A model generated the notes under the pieces. The model worked only from the letters and a program-made list of their open reading frames with translations, searched no databases and was not told the DNA's origin. 64,000 nucleotides of DNA, from assembly GCA_023053685.1 (NCBI GenBank), contig JALIGW010000005.1:54416742-54480741 (forward strand). The letters run 5' to 3'. This document shows positions 1 through 10,620 of this stretch, in pieces. Made by a program: the position numbers and the translations under genes. This DNA comes from Diadophis punctatus similis (lineage: Eukaryota > Chordata > Lepidosauria > Squamata > Dipsadidae). The first letter of the stretch is position 1. Each line of letters starts with the position of its first letter.

Positions 1-98
1 ATTCGACAGTTAGAAGATAACTGTTTCTGGATATATTTTCCTCTGCAACAACTACAATAAGTAGTGGAATGCACCATACACTTATGCATCCTCTAGTG

Positions 99-496
99 CA
101 GGGGTGTCAAATTCGATTTCATTCAGGGTTATGTTTGACCTCAGGGGGGCTAGGGTGGGTGTGGTCAGGATGGGCATGGCCAGCTTGATGTCCCTCATGT
201 CAGGGGTGCCTGTGGAGGCCCGAGTGCTCTGCCAGCAAAAACGGGCTCCCACTCTCCATTTTCGGCTGGGACGGCCTCCTGCAACCCTCTGCCAGTGAAA
301 ACGGAGCTCAGGAGGGCCGCGTGCAGGAGGCTGTCCCAGCTGAAAACGGAAATTGGGAGCCCGTTTTTGCTGGCAGAGCACTCGGGCCTCCACAGCCACT
401 GTTCACTGCTTCACTGTTTCCAGGGAGCCCCACGGGCCATATCTAAGCACCCCGCAGGCCGGATCTGGCCCACAGGGCTTGAGTTTGACACCCCTG
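99..496. mobile_element. hAT-type foldback MITE with exact 8-bp target duplication
   Basis: The termini are CAGGGGTGTCAAA at the left and its inverse TTTGACACCCCTG at the right. They are flanked by an exact 8-bp duplication CTCTAGTG (91-98 and 497-504), the size made by hAT transposases. The interior folds back: about 213-250 is the inverse complement of about 354-391. There is no transposase; the short reading frames here are mirror images of the palindrome. Non-autonomous element. Confidence 0.88.
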
Positions 497-719
497 CTCT
501 AGTGTAATGACACATGAACTTTATTATGTTTCTAAATAGAAAATGAAACCAAATTCCAGAGAAAAAACTGCAGACTACAGGAACCAGGAGCACTAATCAG
601 GTGACCTTGAGGACACAGATAAACCTCCAAGTGCTTCAACGACCCTCTAAAAGGATGCAAATGATCAGCTATCTGCAAGGAATATAAATCCTTGCTTTCC
701 CCACTGTCCTGTCAGAGCT
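497..719. other. Unassigned spacer
   Basis: AT-moderate sequence between the hAT foldback element and the ribozyme-like relic. I see no gene or repeat I can name. Confidence 0.4.
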
Positions 720-850
720 GAATAAGGTTCTTGGATGAGAAGGGAAACATCTTCAAAGAAAAAACAAAGAAAGTCCAGTTGCCTCCTGAAAAAGCACCTT
801 TGGGACAACCATGACCTAGATGACTGAGAATCTCTTCAGACTTAAACCAA
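720..850 (+). repeat. Dispersed relic with hammerhead-like core (copy 1)
   Basis: Shares a long block with the minus strand of 11100-11260: a TTGGATGAGAAG-GGAAAC segment, then an AAAGTCCAGTTGCC block, a CTTTTGGGACAACC-like block and TGACTGAGAATCTC. Such segments are common in reptile genomes. I suspect a Penelope-like or related retroelement terminus, but the family name is not secure. Confidence 0.45.
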
Positions 851-1335
851 ATTCTATTTGAATCAATTTATGTTAGATGCTGACAACACATCAAGGATGC
901 CATCATCTTTCATGTATATTCATCTTTTATCTTTCAGGCACTCTTACCCACCTGCCTTTATTATTTTTCCTTTTGTAAATTAAAAAAAAACCTACCACAA
1001 TAACAACCCTGCTAGTCCTGTGTATCCTCTTTATTTCCAATAATGACTCTGAAACTCACATTGTGCTTCAGTCATGCAATCATTTCCAATTCTTCCTGAT
1101 TCAATGGACATTCATTTACCAGGATTGCCTATCTGTAACCCCTTTGATTTCTTGTAAACTTGTGCTTGTCATAATAGTCACCTTATCTTTTCTCATTCTA
1201 TTTTCATTCGTTTTTATTTTCCTAACCATCATGGTCTTGTCCAGCGATTCTTACCTTTGTTTTATGTGTACAAAATAGCTAAGGTTCAGATTCATTATTA
1301 ATGCTTTCAGTGAGCATTCTGGTTTTACTTCAGCA
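851..1335. other. Unassigned AT-rich sequence
   Basis: No convincing gene or repeat. The 71-codon open frame near 1063-1278 has no recognisable domain and is probably chance. Confidence 0.4.
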
Positions 1336-2420
1336 GGAAATGGAGGTTTAATCCTTTTGCAGTCCAAAGAATTTCCAGCAATTTTCTCCAGCACCATAGT
1401 TCAAAGGCATTTGTTTTTAATTTATTCAGTCTTTCTGATGATCCAATGATCACTGCCGTATTTTACAACTGGGATAACCACATCTTTGGCAACATGAACC
1501 TTTATTTTATGTTGTCACAGTGATGTCCTTGCACTTGAATATGTTGTTTAGATTGGTTGTGATGTTTCTCTCCAGAAGCAGATTTCCCTTTATTTCATGA
1601 CAACAGCCACCATGCATGTTACTGATCCTATGAAGATAGAGTATGTTACTACTGCAACTTCTTCTCCACCTGTTTATATCAGAGTGGCATACCTACTGAT
1701 ATAATCTTAGGTTTCCTAAATTATTGACCAGCAGTTCACCTTTTGCATTTTCTTTTTTATCTTCAACAAGATATTCCTTAGGCTTCCCTCATTTCCAGCC
1801 ATCAAACTGGTATCACCAGCATATCTAAAGCTGTTGGTGTTTCTCTAAGCAAATTTCATCCCAATTTGTAGTTCTTCTAGCCCAACTTTTTTCATGATAT
1901 AGTCTTCATGAAAGTTAAGTAAATAAGGTGAAAGTATACAACCTTGGAACATCCCTTGCCCAATTCTGAACCATTTAGTTGCTCCATATTTTGTTCTGTT
2001 GCTTCTTGATCAATAGGTGACTGGTTCAATAAGTAGATGAGATGACCCCAGCACACTCATATCTTTAAGAACCATCTATGATTTGTGGATAGCATTGTCA
2101 AAAGCATTCATATTATTAATAGAGGGGAAAAATGCTTTTGGAAGGTCCTTGCCTTTTCCATTATGCACCAGATGTTTGAAATCTTGGGAGCCTCTGCATC
2201 TTCTAAATCCAGTTTATATACTTGATTTATATACTTGACAGTTTTGATTCCGTGTACTGTTGTAATCTGGATTGCAAAATTTCAAGCATTATTTTACCAG
2301 CATCTGAATTAAGAAAGCCAAATGCCCCACACATCGGATCCATAAAAGGGATGACTATATTTCTGTGCCACGCTTGGAACTATATCAACTCACCCAGAAA
2401 CAAGACAAAGAATAACTGGA
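1336..2420 (-). mobile_element. BovB (RTE) LINE relic, degenerate
   Basis: Read on the minus strand, this follows the order of the BovB reverse transcriptase region. Recognisable blocks include the one around 1360-1400 (cagtccaaagaatttcc, ttctccagcaccatagttcaa), the 'ggtatcaccagcatatct' block near 1810 and the block 'caaccttggaacatcccttg' near 1940. They match, with many substitutions, stretches well known from ruminant and squamate BovB. No long frame survives. Alternative: another RTE-clade LINE. Basis is remembered sequence similarity. Confidence 0.6.
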
Positions 2421-3350
2421 TTGATGTACATTCTTGAGCAGGAGAAAGTGGCAATTAACAAACTTAGCTTTTTGTGTGTGTGTGTGTTCAGTGACTGTCA
2501 CATACATTATGGTAATAATTTTGTGAATAGCCAGCAATCATCATTTGCAAAGATATATACAAAATATTGTCAGGTTTTCAAATTTCTACTTGTCTAAAAA
2601 TCCTTAACCATGAAAGGCATAAAAAAGAATTTGGAAGCATGTGTTTTAATTTATCACTATAGGCAAATTAATCAATATTTGAACTCTTCTAGATTAATGC
2701 CAAGAGGCTTCTTGCCATTAGTTGCTTTGCAAAAGTTTTATAACAGTGAACATGTTCGTTGTTCTCATTACTATTTCTTATTGTCATGCAGTCATAATTT
2801 TCCTGACCATTTTGTTCCTATCTACCGTATTATCACTAAAAGAAATGAACAAGACGTTGTTTCTAATTTTTCCAAGAGAAAAAAAACTGATGAAATTCCA
2901 AAAAAAGAGAGTTTGATGTTCCTCCACTGTTCAATATCCAAAGTAGTGGATACAATAGAACAAGATCTGGCTGTTTATATTTGACAATTCATAATAAGGA
3001 TGGAACCAGTCACATACTGCCTCTTAGTGTGTGAAACTATGAATATAATAACTAACTGCTTTCTTTTAAAACAGTTGTGACTTCTTGGATAGCAAGACTG
3101 CACTTTTCAGTTACCACATTTTCCCATTAAAAACAGCTACTTTCATGGTTTCTAATAGTGTTTGTTTATCCTGCAGGTTTCAAAACCATGCTCTTGTAAT
3201 GTAATTGGAAGCATTGTATAACATTGTTATGTAGTTAAGAGGTTCTGGTATCTCTCTAGTAATCTGAGCCTCCTTCAATTAAAGTAAGCAACTACTCTAG
3301 AAGGTATAAAATGCTGAGTAGGGATAAGAATGATGGATAATAGAAAAGAA
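2421..3350. other. Unassigned intronic/intergenic sequence
   Basis: AT-rich, with a short (GT)n run near 2474. A 124-codon frame at 2610-2984 shows no recognisable domain, signal or splice context, so I do not call it a gene. Confidence 0.4.
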
Positions 3351-3582
3351 AATAGCAATAGCACTTAGACTTATATACTGCTCCATGGTGCTTTATAGCA
3401 CTCTGGGTGATTTACAAATGTCAGCACATTGTCCCCAACAATCTGAGTCCTAATTTTACCGACTTCAGAAGATTGGAAGGCTGAGTCAACCTTGAGATGG
3501 TCAGGATCGAATTCCTGGCACTGGCACTCTGCTAACTGGCAGAGTTAGCCTGCAGTATTACCTTCTAATCACTGTGCCACTA
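3351..3582 (-). mobile_element. tRNA-derived SINE, minus strand
   Basis: Degenerate copy of the same SINE as at 9504, 22985, 34992, 43722 and 54593. On the plus strand it runs from the (caatag)-like tail and 'cttagacttatatactgctc' through 'ccaacaatctgagtcct' to the tRNA-like head 'cactgtgccac' at the right. Confidence 0.75.
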
Positions 3583-3630
3583 ACATATAACACCATCAAA
3601 GAGTAACAAGTAAATTCAAAAATATTAAGA

Positions 3631-3858
3631 GAGATAGTTTGGTCTAATAGTTAAGGCTTCAGACTAGAAAGTGGGGGAGTGTGAGTTCAAGTCCCATCTG
3701 AACCATGGAAGCCAGACACTCTCTGTCAGCCAACTTAGCTCGTAGGTTGTTGTTGTGGGTAAAATAGGAGGAGGAATTTGTTTGGGATATGTTCACAACC
3801 TTGAGTTATTTGTAAAAATAATAAAAAGTGGGATAGATACAAATAAATAAATAAAATT
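3631..3858 (+). mobile_element. tRNA-derived SINE of a second family
   Basis: The head contains an A-box-like 'tggtctaatagttaagg' and a B-box-like 'gagttcaagtccc'. The body has 'ggttgttgttgtgggtaaaa' and 'accttgagttatttgtaaaa', and the copy ends in an AAATA-rich tail. This is a familiar squamate SINE layout; the exact family (Sauria or other) is uncertain. Confidence 0.7.
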
Positions 3859-3969
3859 TGAAATAAATTCTTAAGCATCCTGAAAAAAAAATGTAGAAGA
3901 GAACCTGCAAAACAAATTTTAGCACAGCATTACTAATTCCAGGGTCTCAGCATTATCATGCAAACCTAC

Positions 3970-4193
3970 CCTAAATTGATGCGTTCCACATGTTGGGAGA
4001 TGTGCAATGGGATGGTAGTAAGATACCGGAAGGTGCAGTGGACTTCAGTCGGGACATAGCACGCACAAAGCTTAGGACAGGCACTGCTGCCAGGAAAGAC
4101 AGCCAAGAGGAACCCAAAGAGGACTCCTACTGCATAGGGATGGTTTCCTCTTTCTCTTTTCATCTTGTGTGACAAAAGTTTTAAACCGACCAT
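3970..4193 (-). CDS. MXRA5: MXRA5 (adlican) N-terminal exon: signal peptide and LRR N-terminal cap
   Basis: Minus-strand exon bounded by a good acceptor (pyrimidine-rich, ending TTTTCCAG, exon from 4223) and a donor G|GTAGGT (exon ends 3970, phase 2). The frame is open back to the acceptor. Two ATGs are possible: 4193, in strong context (AAGATGG), and 4163, which gives an N-terminus of about the length I recall for mammalian MXRA5. A hydrophobic stretch (AVGVLFGFLLAVF) ending in small residues is a signal peptide. It is followed by the cysteine cap CPKLCACYVPTEVHCTF and the first LRR strand ending HVERINLG, which resembles the start of MXRA5, a large secreted LRR/Ig-domain matrix protein. The remaining LRR and Ig exons must lie left of 3970, outside or beyond recognition in this window. 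Other LRR-Ig proteins are less likely, given the CACYVPxEVHCTFR motif. Confidence 0.83.
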
Positions 4194-4223
4194 CTTTCCA
4201 GCCAAGTGTGAACAAAGAATACT

Positions 4224-4524
4224 CTGGAAAATAACACAATAGAAAGTGTCAGATTAAGATGGCACATCAAAAGCTTGTGGCTTTGAGCAGGCTAATTTTA
4301 CTTAGTTTTTCTTAGCAGTTCTACAGAAAAGCTACACATTTAACTTGCAGCCTTCAGATGTTTTGGACTGCAACTGTCCCCATTCCCAGCCAGAATGGGA
4401 TTTACCAGTTGGAAAAATGGAGGGGGGGGGTTCGGTCCAACACACCTAAAGAATGGCAGATTGAAGAAGGCTGTCATAAGGGTTACTTCTTCAAGGAAAA
4501 AAAATCAGCAATTTAAATACCCAT
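4224..4524 (-). other. MXRA5 intron 1, proximal part
   Basis: Directly upstream of the coding exon on the minus strand. It holds the branch/pyrimidine region of the acceptor and a run of G at about 4422-4431. No other element recognised. Confidence 0.5.
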
Positions 4525-4630
4525 AAGCATTAGTCCTCAATTAATGATGGTAATTGGAACCCAAGTGCATTGCTAATTGATATGATTATAAAGCATGTCA
4601 CATGACTATATTGCTTAGTGATGGCATGTT
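4525..4630 (+). repeat. Truncated MITE fragment of the 'AGTCCTC...TTAC' family
   Basis: Begins 'attagtcctcaattaatgat' and continues with 'ttggaaccca', 'cacatgacta' and 'ttgcttagtgatggca', matching the left part of the elements at 20175 and 21975 with substitutions. Confidence 0.5.
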
Positions 4631-5440
4631 AAGATAAGAAAGATAAATTGTAGAGGTAATGAATCTTTTCTCTCGGAATCCAAATCTTGACAAAAATAAA
4701 CTCGAGTATAAATTCTAAGAATAATAAAATATTTATTTCGGTACAAAAGAAATACAAAAACCTAAATCTTAATAATTACATCTTGGCAGCTAAAATATGC
4801 GTCCTTCTCAATGAAGGACTAACTGTAGAATGAATATGGAGAAATACAAAGGAATTTCACTTCTACGCAGATCACACCTCATGTGACTGCTTCACTTTGC
4901 TAAGAGCCTCTGGGTCATAATGTCTGACATATGAATACATATGAGTACAGCTGACAATCAGAAAATCACCCCGTGACATGGCAATTCCAGCAGTCCTTAG
5001 GCAAGGACCCATCCCAATCCAAGCCCATTTCCAGCTTGGTCTCTCCCAGCCCTAAACCTCATAAAAGCCTCCTCTTCAACCCATTTGCCCATCTCTGCCC
5101 CTTTGGCCATCCTGTGCTTCACTTGCCCTTCTCCCTTGCTCCTCTCCTTGCCACCCTGAGCTCTTTATGACACTGAAGGTTGTACATAACTTAGACAAGG
5201 TCCCATGTGGCCTTGGGAAAAAGGACTGGCAACAGCCAGCAGCAGCCTCACCAAGCATCACGCCAGGTGCACTTTGTAAGCAGTTTGAGAAAGAAGATGG
5301 TGAAGATGCTGGGAATTGCAAATGGAGTGGAGGGCCAGGAGAGGGCAGGGCAGCAGGTTGAATGGAGCATAAGGAAGCTCCAGTGCAGATTGCAGAGTGG
5401 CCAAATGGGAAAAATGGAGGAGGAGATAGGTGGATGGGGA
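4631..5440. other. Unassigned intronic sequence
   Basis: Contains a TTTATTT/AATAAAA-rich patch near 4720-4740 that could be a decayed retroelement end. Frames of 150 and 90 codons at 5076-5528 on both strands are low-complexity and lack a domain; not called as genes. Confidence 0.35.
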
Positions 5441-5537
5441 GAATTGAAGCACCCTTGCAGCCAATAATAAGTGCAGGTGGGCTGCCAAGCACACAAACTT
5501 TGATCATGTGGCCAAGGAGGTGCTGCAAGACTATATA

Positions 5538-6551
5538 CCGTATTTTTCAGAGTATAAGACGCACCTTTCTACCCCCAAAAAGAGGGTGAAAACTTGGGTG
5601 CGTCTTATACACTGAATGTAGCCCCACCCATTCAGCCACCCCCACCCTTTGGCCTCTGTCTTCCAGCAATTTACCTGTTTGCAGCAAAGAAGGAAGAGCC
5701 TGTAAAGCCAAGCAAGTCAGTAGCAGCTTCCCAACCTACAGCTGATTTGCCACGTGCTAAAATGAAAGTGAAACTAGTTTGCAAAGAGGCAAATAGCTGG
5801 AAGAGACAGGCAGATTTTTATTTTCTGCTGAACTGCATGCAAGGGAATAACTATAAATATCTGTAGAATGTTCAAATTATTAGACTTATTTTTAAAAGAC
5901 TGCTTTATTATTGTTCTAGAGCCAGGAATCTCCAACCTTGGCAATTTAATACTTGTGGACTTCAACTCCCAGAATTCCACAGCCAGCTTTGTTAGCTTTG
6001 CTGGCTGTGGAATTCTGGGAGTTGAAGTCCACAAGTCTTAAAGTTGCCAAGGTTGGAGACCGCTGTAAATCTAGACAACTTAACAAAATAAAGAAGCTTT
6101 TTAAAATAAATGCTTGCTCTGAAGAGGCTCAGTGCTATTGTATCTTCTTTTAAATAATAGAGAATAATGTATACTTCCAGAAATTTTAATTAATTTTAAC
6201 AGCTCTGTACAAGTATAGTCTGAAATGTAACAGTGTACTGTTTAGTATTAGAGTTAAATCCTGACTTACCTTGGAGTAGATCTATTTAAATAATTGGGAG
6301 GAGTTAGTGTGACTACATTTAAGAAAACTTTCTGGCATAATGTACATTTCTCCAATTCTTTGCTATTTCTATGGGTCAGGCACACATGCACAGAAATACA
6401 CAGCAAACAGTGTATATCATCTCTGCTGTTTGCTATTTGCTGTTTGCTGTTTGGCAAATTGCTTGGAGGCAGAGGCCTTTTTTCTTGTTTTCTCCCCCAA
6501 AACTAAGGTGTGTCTTATACTCCAGTGCATCTTATACTCCGAAAAATACGG
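5538..6551 (+). mobile_element. CCGTATTTTT-family non-autonomous transposon, copy 1
   Basis: Termini CCGTATTTTTC at the left and GAAAAATACGG at the right, with TA on both sides (5536-5537, 6552-6553). Subterminal copies of GTATAAGACGCACC sit at both ends. The interior is about 1 kb and matches the inverse complement of 60158-61152, including a foldback hAT-like insert at 5923-6065. No transposase frame. The TA flank would fit a TA-targeting transposase; the superfamily is not established. Confidence 0.85.
5923..6065. mobile_element. Near-perfect palindromic hAT-like MITE
   Basis: Starts CAGGAATCTCCAACCTTGG and ends with its near inverse. The two ~65-bp arms share 'gtggacttcaactcccagaa' and meet at a central TTTGTTAGCTTTG. 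The same foldback unit occurs at 60615-60758 and, shortened, at 11368-11448. Terminal CAG...CTG and the arm sequence fit hAT-derived palindromic elements of squamates. Confidence 0.8.
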
Positions 6552-6653
6552 TATTTGGAGACCAGAGATAAATACTATTTGTTCAGCTCTGATGTAAATT
6601 TGAATGGTTGCTGAATGAATGGTCATTAACCAAGGACCACTTGTACTTCCCCT

Positions 6654-7263
6654 TTCCTTTAAACATCCCTAACAAGGTTTTTGCTTTTAGTGAATGTAGC
6701 AGGGAATAGGAGAGGTTGTTGATAGGTATTAAAATCTGGAATTTGACATACTACTGAAACTGGAATTTGAACATTCTGCTTGATGAACCACAGTTTTATT
6801 TTTAAAGCAGTCATAAATCTGCTTGTGATTTGTTTTTTTGCTGACAAATGCATCAATCTTTCCCTGCCAAGCAAATTAAGCCTCAAAGAATTAGGAGTTT
6901 AAGAAGACAACCGTGCTGGCAAAAAAAGCTAGAGAAGCAAAAATGAAAACAGTTAAAGGTTTTCCTATTTTCCTCCACCTTTATAGGGAACAAAAGCTAT
7001 GCCTCATCTTGTCATTGCCAACTTCTGTTTCATTCTGGTTTCTCTTTTTTGTTTTTATAATGCTATCTGAGTGCTAAAAGTGCAACAAACTATTATATTA
7101 CAAATCTCCATGTTCTGATTGGATGAGTTATTCTCTTGATACAAATATTTTAAAAACTAGACCTTGCAATTCTATGACCTCAAAGAGCTTATAGGGCCAT
7201 TTGTGCCTTGATCAAACAGAAGAGGCAGATTAATAAACCTTAGCCTTTTTTAAAGCATTCATT
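6654..7263. other. Unassigned intronic sequence
   Basis: No gene, repeat family or structured element recognised. Short open frames only. Confidence 0.4.
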
Positions 7264-8785
7264 TAGAATAGAATAGAATAACAGAGTTGGAAGGGATCTT
7301 GGAGGTCTTTTAGTCCAACCCCCTGCTTAGGCAGGAAACCCTACACTGCTTCAGATAAATGGTTATCCAACATCTTCTTAAAAACTTCCATTGTTGGAGC
7401 ATTTACAATTTCTGGAGGCAAGCTGTTCCACTGATTAATTGTTCTAACTGTCGGGAAATTTCTCCTTAGTTCTAAGTTGCTTCTCTCCTTATTTAGTTTC
7501 CACCCATTGCTTCTTGTTCTACCCTCAGGTGCTTTGGAGAACAGCCTGACTCCCTCTTCTTTGTGGCAACCCCTGAGATATTGGAACACTGCTATCATGT
7601 CTCCCCTAGTCCTTCTTTTCATTAAACTAGACATACCCAGTTCCTGCAACAGTTCTTCATATGTTTTAGCCTCCAGTCCCCTAATCATCTTTGTTGCTCT
7701 TCTCTGCACTCTTTCTAGAGTCTCAACATCCTTTTTACATTGTGGCGACCAAAACTGAATGCAGTATTCCAAGTGTGTCCTTACCAAGGCATTATAAAGT
7801 GGTATTAACATATGTGATCTTGATTCCATCCCTCTGTTAATGCAGCCTAGAACTGTGTTGGCTTTTTTGGCAGCTGCTGCACACTGCTGGCTCATATTTA
7901 AATGGTTGTCCACTAGGACACATAGATCCCTCTCACAGTTACTACTGTTGAGCAAGGTACCACATATGCTGTACCTGTGCATTTTATTTTTCTTGCCTAA
8001 ATGTAGAACCTTACTTTTTTCACCATTGAATTTCATTTTGTTAGATAGTGCCCAATGTCCAAGTCTGACAAGATCCTTCTGTATCTTGAGCCTCTCTTCT
8101 GGAGTGTTGGCTATTCCTGCCAGTTTGGTGTCATCTGCAAATTTGATGAGCTCCCCATCTATCCCCTCATCCAAGTCATTGATGAAGATGTTGAAGAGTA
8201 CTGGGCCTAAAACAGAGCCTTGGGGTACTCCACTGCATACTTCCCTCCATGTAGATGCAGTTCCATTGAGCGCTACACTTTGAGTGCGGTTGGTCAGCCA
8301 ATTTCGAATCCATCTGGTGGTGTTGCTGTCTAACCCACCTTTTTCTACTTTTTTCTAGTAGTAGGTTATGGGGTGTAATCCACCCGGTCCTGGTGATTTG
8401 AACTCGTCTAGGGTAGACAGGTGTTCACTTACCATTTTCTTCCCTATTTTAACTTGTGTTCCTAATATGTTTTTTGTGGTACTGTTTTTGATAGGTTGGA
8501 CTGTTTTTTCCCTTTGTGTAAAGACAGATGCAAAAAACAAGTTAAGTAGCTCTGCTTTCTCCCTGTTGCTTGTCACCTTCTTGCCACTTTCTCCCACCAA
8601 CAGACCAATTGTTTCCTTGAGTTTTTTTTTTTAATCTGTTGGAAGAAGCTTTTTTTGTTACTTTTTACTTTTGTCGCAAGCCTTTGTTCATTATGAGCCT
8701 TAGCTTTCTTCACTTCATCTTTACAGGCTCGGGCTATTTGCTGATATTTTGCCTTAGTTATTTCCCCCTCTGTCCACTTTCTTCA
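7264..8785 (-). mobile_element. CR1 LINE, 5'-truncated, with reverse transcriptase remnant
   Basis: The 3' end is at the left, with a (GAATA) tail followed by 'acagagttggaaggga' and 'agtccaaccccctgc', the classic sauropsid CR1 3' end. A 277-codon minus-strand frame (7341-8174) carries the RT active-site motif FADD, then the thumb region with LEYCIQFWSP and the C-terminal NQWNSLPPEIVNAP block typical of CR1. A second frame (8355-8600) holds the upstream LLNLFFASVFT and SPGPGGLHPI blocks, separated by a frame break near 8350. It is therefore dead. A related fragment is at 35317. Confidence 0.92.
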
Positions 8786-8934
8786 GAATGTTTTCAGAAA
8801 TGTTTGCTTTGTTGATTTCCCTTTTACAATGGGATATATTTATTTAAACAATAACTTAATTGCTTAAAAAATGTAAATGCACCTTCTGTTCTAGGTACAA
8901 TACATTGCAAGGTGCAGAAGCTGTGGTTTCTTCC
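8786..8934. other. Short unassigned spacer
   Basis: AT-rich sequence; nothing recognised. Confidence 0.35.
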
Positions 8935-9062
8935 TTCCTTCTAAACTATAGGATTGAGGGGTCCTTGGTGCTCTCTGAGCTTGCTTTTTTTCTTGCAGAC
9001 GTTTCATTACCCTAACTAGGTAACATCATCAGTGCTAGTAAGGAGTGCTGTTTGCTGTAAGA
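8935..9062 (-). repeat. Retroelement relic with hammerhead-ribozyme-like core
   Basis: The minus strand reads CTGATGA (9032-9026), then a GTTACC...GGTAAT stem with one bulged base, then GAAAC (9005-9001), then GTC (9000-8998). This is the order and spacing of a hammerhead core with a very short stem III. Hammerheads are known in Penelope-like elements; assignment of this relic to them is inference. Confidence 0.45.
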
Positions 9063-9405
9063 TTATAGGATTCTTTTCCAAATAGTATTTTGAAACTGAA
9101 ATTAGTTAGCATAGTAAAAACTGGATTTCCCATCAAAATCCTGAACAGGAACTTTTCCAATTCTTGGTGATTCTTATTCAAGAGTTATATGAGCATGGAA
9201 TGATGTAGGATTAGAATGTTGGTGTAGTTGTAAAAGAATAGAGCTCAAATCTCTTTGAAGTCTATAGATTGACTGGGTTGTCATGAAAAGGAATATTTAT
9301 GTCACCCCAAGTTATTTGGAAAAGTGGTACTAAATAAATAAAAGTACTATTAATTATTTCTCTTCTCCAACAAAAAACCTCAGGTACCATATCATGAAAT
9401 ATGGA
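9063..9405. other. Unassigned; possible SINE 3' remnant at its right
   Basis: At 9290-9345 'accccaagttatttggaaaa' followed by 'taaataaataaa' resembles the tail of the second SINE family (compare 3790-3858). The rest is unassigned. Confidence 0.35.
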
Positions 9406-9407
9406 AT

Positions 9408-9501
<94 letters not shown>

Positions 9502-9503
9502 TT
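9406..9503. repeat. (TTTA)n microsatellite
   Basis: About 24 TTTA units with one interruption near 9461, directly joined to the tail of the minus-strand SINE. It is the expanded poly(AAAT) tail of that SINE. Confidence 0.95.
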
Positions 9504-9734
9504 TTGAGATTTATATACCGCCTCACAGTGCAAGCACTCTCTAAGCGGTTTACACCAGTAAGCAGTGTATATTTATGTTGCCCCCAACAATCTGGGTCCT
9601 CATTTTACCTACCTCGGAAGGATGGAAGGTTGAGTCAACCTTGAGCCGGTGAGATTTGAACCGCTGACCTGCGGATCACAGTCAGCTAAAATGGCCTGCA
9701 GTACTGCCTCTAACCGCTGCGCCATCTCGGCTCT
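9504..9734 (-). mobile_element. tRNA-derived SINE, minus strand, full length
   Basis: Minus strand reads GAGCCGAGATGGCGCAGCGG (A-box region), the B-box-like GGTTCAAATCTC, a central 'cccagattgttgggggcaac' and an end at 'ggcggtatataaatctc' that resembles a LINE L2/CR1 3' tail. Confidence 0.9.
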
Positions 9735-10583
9735 TATTCCCTGATTCCCATGTCTTGCATTATAAAGCACTCATCTAATGTCATATTTGTCATTACTAGA
9801 TAACAAATCTTTTTACGGATGACCAGCATGTGTGAAGATCTTAGATTCATTCTAAATTTGTCCCCCCTCCTTTCATTTATCAGGACTGTCACATGTCACA
9901 GCTGATGATGGTTCTACAAAAGATGGTCTTAGGGGATGAAAAATGAAAAAAATAAAGGCAGTTTCAGATATTATTTGAAATTACTGTAGGGTTGTTTAGA
10001 AATTGCTCTTCTGACCATTTGGATCTTGAGAGAAATCTACATTTTAAAAAAAAAATTCAACAAGCCACAACAAAATAAAGATCCACCCTTGAAGAAATTC
10101 AGCGGAGAGAAGTCAAAATTTAATAAAAAACTTCTGTGCAGGGTATTTTGTTTTTAAAGTTCTTGTCAACTCATTTCAATGAATCTGACCCCTGCCAAGA
10201 AATTACAGCAATGTAGTTAAGCCCCTCACTGACAAGAATTAAAGTATGCACTGTAATAAATAGCCTTGCCGTTGACACCGGGAAATGCCTCATCCATATC
10301 AGCTCAGAAATAGTTTTCACTCTCTTGCAACCAAACCAACTGAGTGTCTGCAATATCTTGAAAAACCGAACATTATACTATGGCATATTTTCACTGATTG
10401 GCGCATACCACACAGACGGAGCCAGGCAATCAGGTGGTGTTTTGCAAAACAGGTAGTTTTCATTTCTTTTTTTTAAAGTCCCCAAACCAAGATTGGGCTG
10501 GCGAGGGGGAAAAAAAAGACGGCAAGAAGGCTTTCCAAAATATCGTTCCAGGAAATAAAAAGAAATAAAACGTAAAAACGTAC
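9735..10583. other. Unassigned; distal MXRA5 intron 1
   Basis: No repeat or reading frame I can name. Sequence becomes less AT-rich toward 10380, approaching the CpG island. Confidence 0.35.
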
Positions 10584-10620
10584 CTGAGCCTTATTACTCT
10601 TCCTCTCTTGCTGGATCCGC
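10584..10620 (-). other. Candidate MXRA5 non-coding exon 1 end with splice donor
   Basis: On the minus strand, AAGGCTCAG|GTACGT gives a near-consensus splice donor with the exon ending at 10584. It lies at the downstream edge of the CpG island, on the same strand as the MXRA5 coding exon 6.4 kb further on. The exon's 5' limit cannot be read from sequence alone. Confidence 0.45.

Larger units (their letters stand above)
5441..6650 (+). mobile_element. Host MITE ('CTTACGACC' family) split by another MITE
   Basis: Left flank 5441-5535 ('gctgccaagcacacaaactt', 'gatcatgtggccaagg') and right flank 6585-6650 ('tgaatggttgctgaatgaat', 'aaggaccacttgtac') match the right half of the element at 21975-22372. 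The 1014-bp CCGTATTTTT element lies between them. Confidence 0.55.

Noticed and set aside
2610..2984. A 124-codon open frame as a possible gene
   Set aside because: No recognised domain, no splice context and AT-rich codon use like its surroundings.
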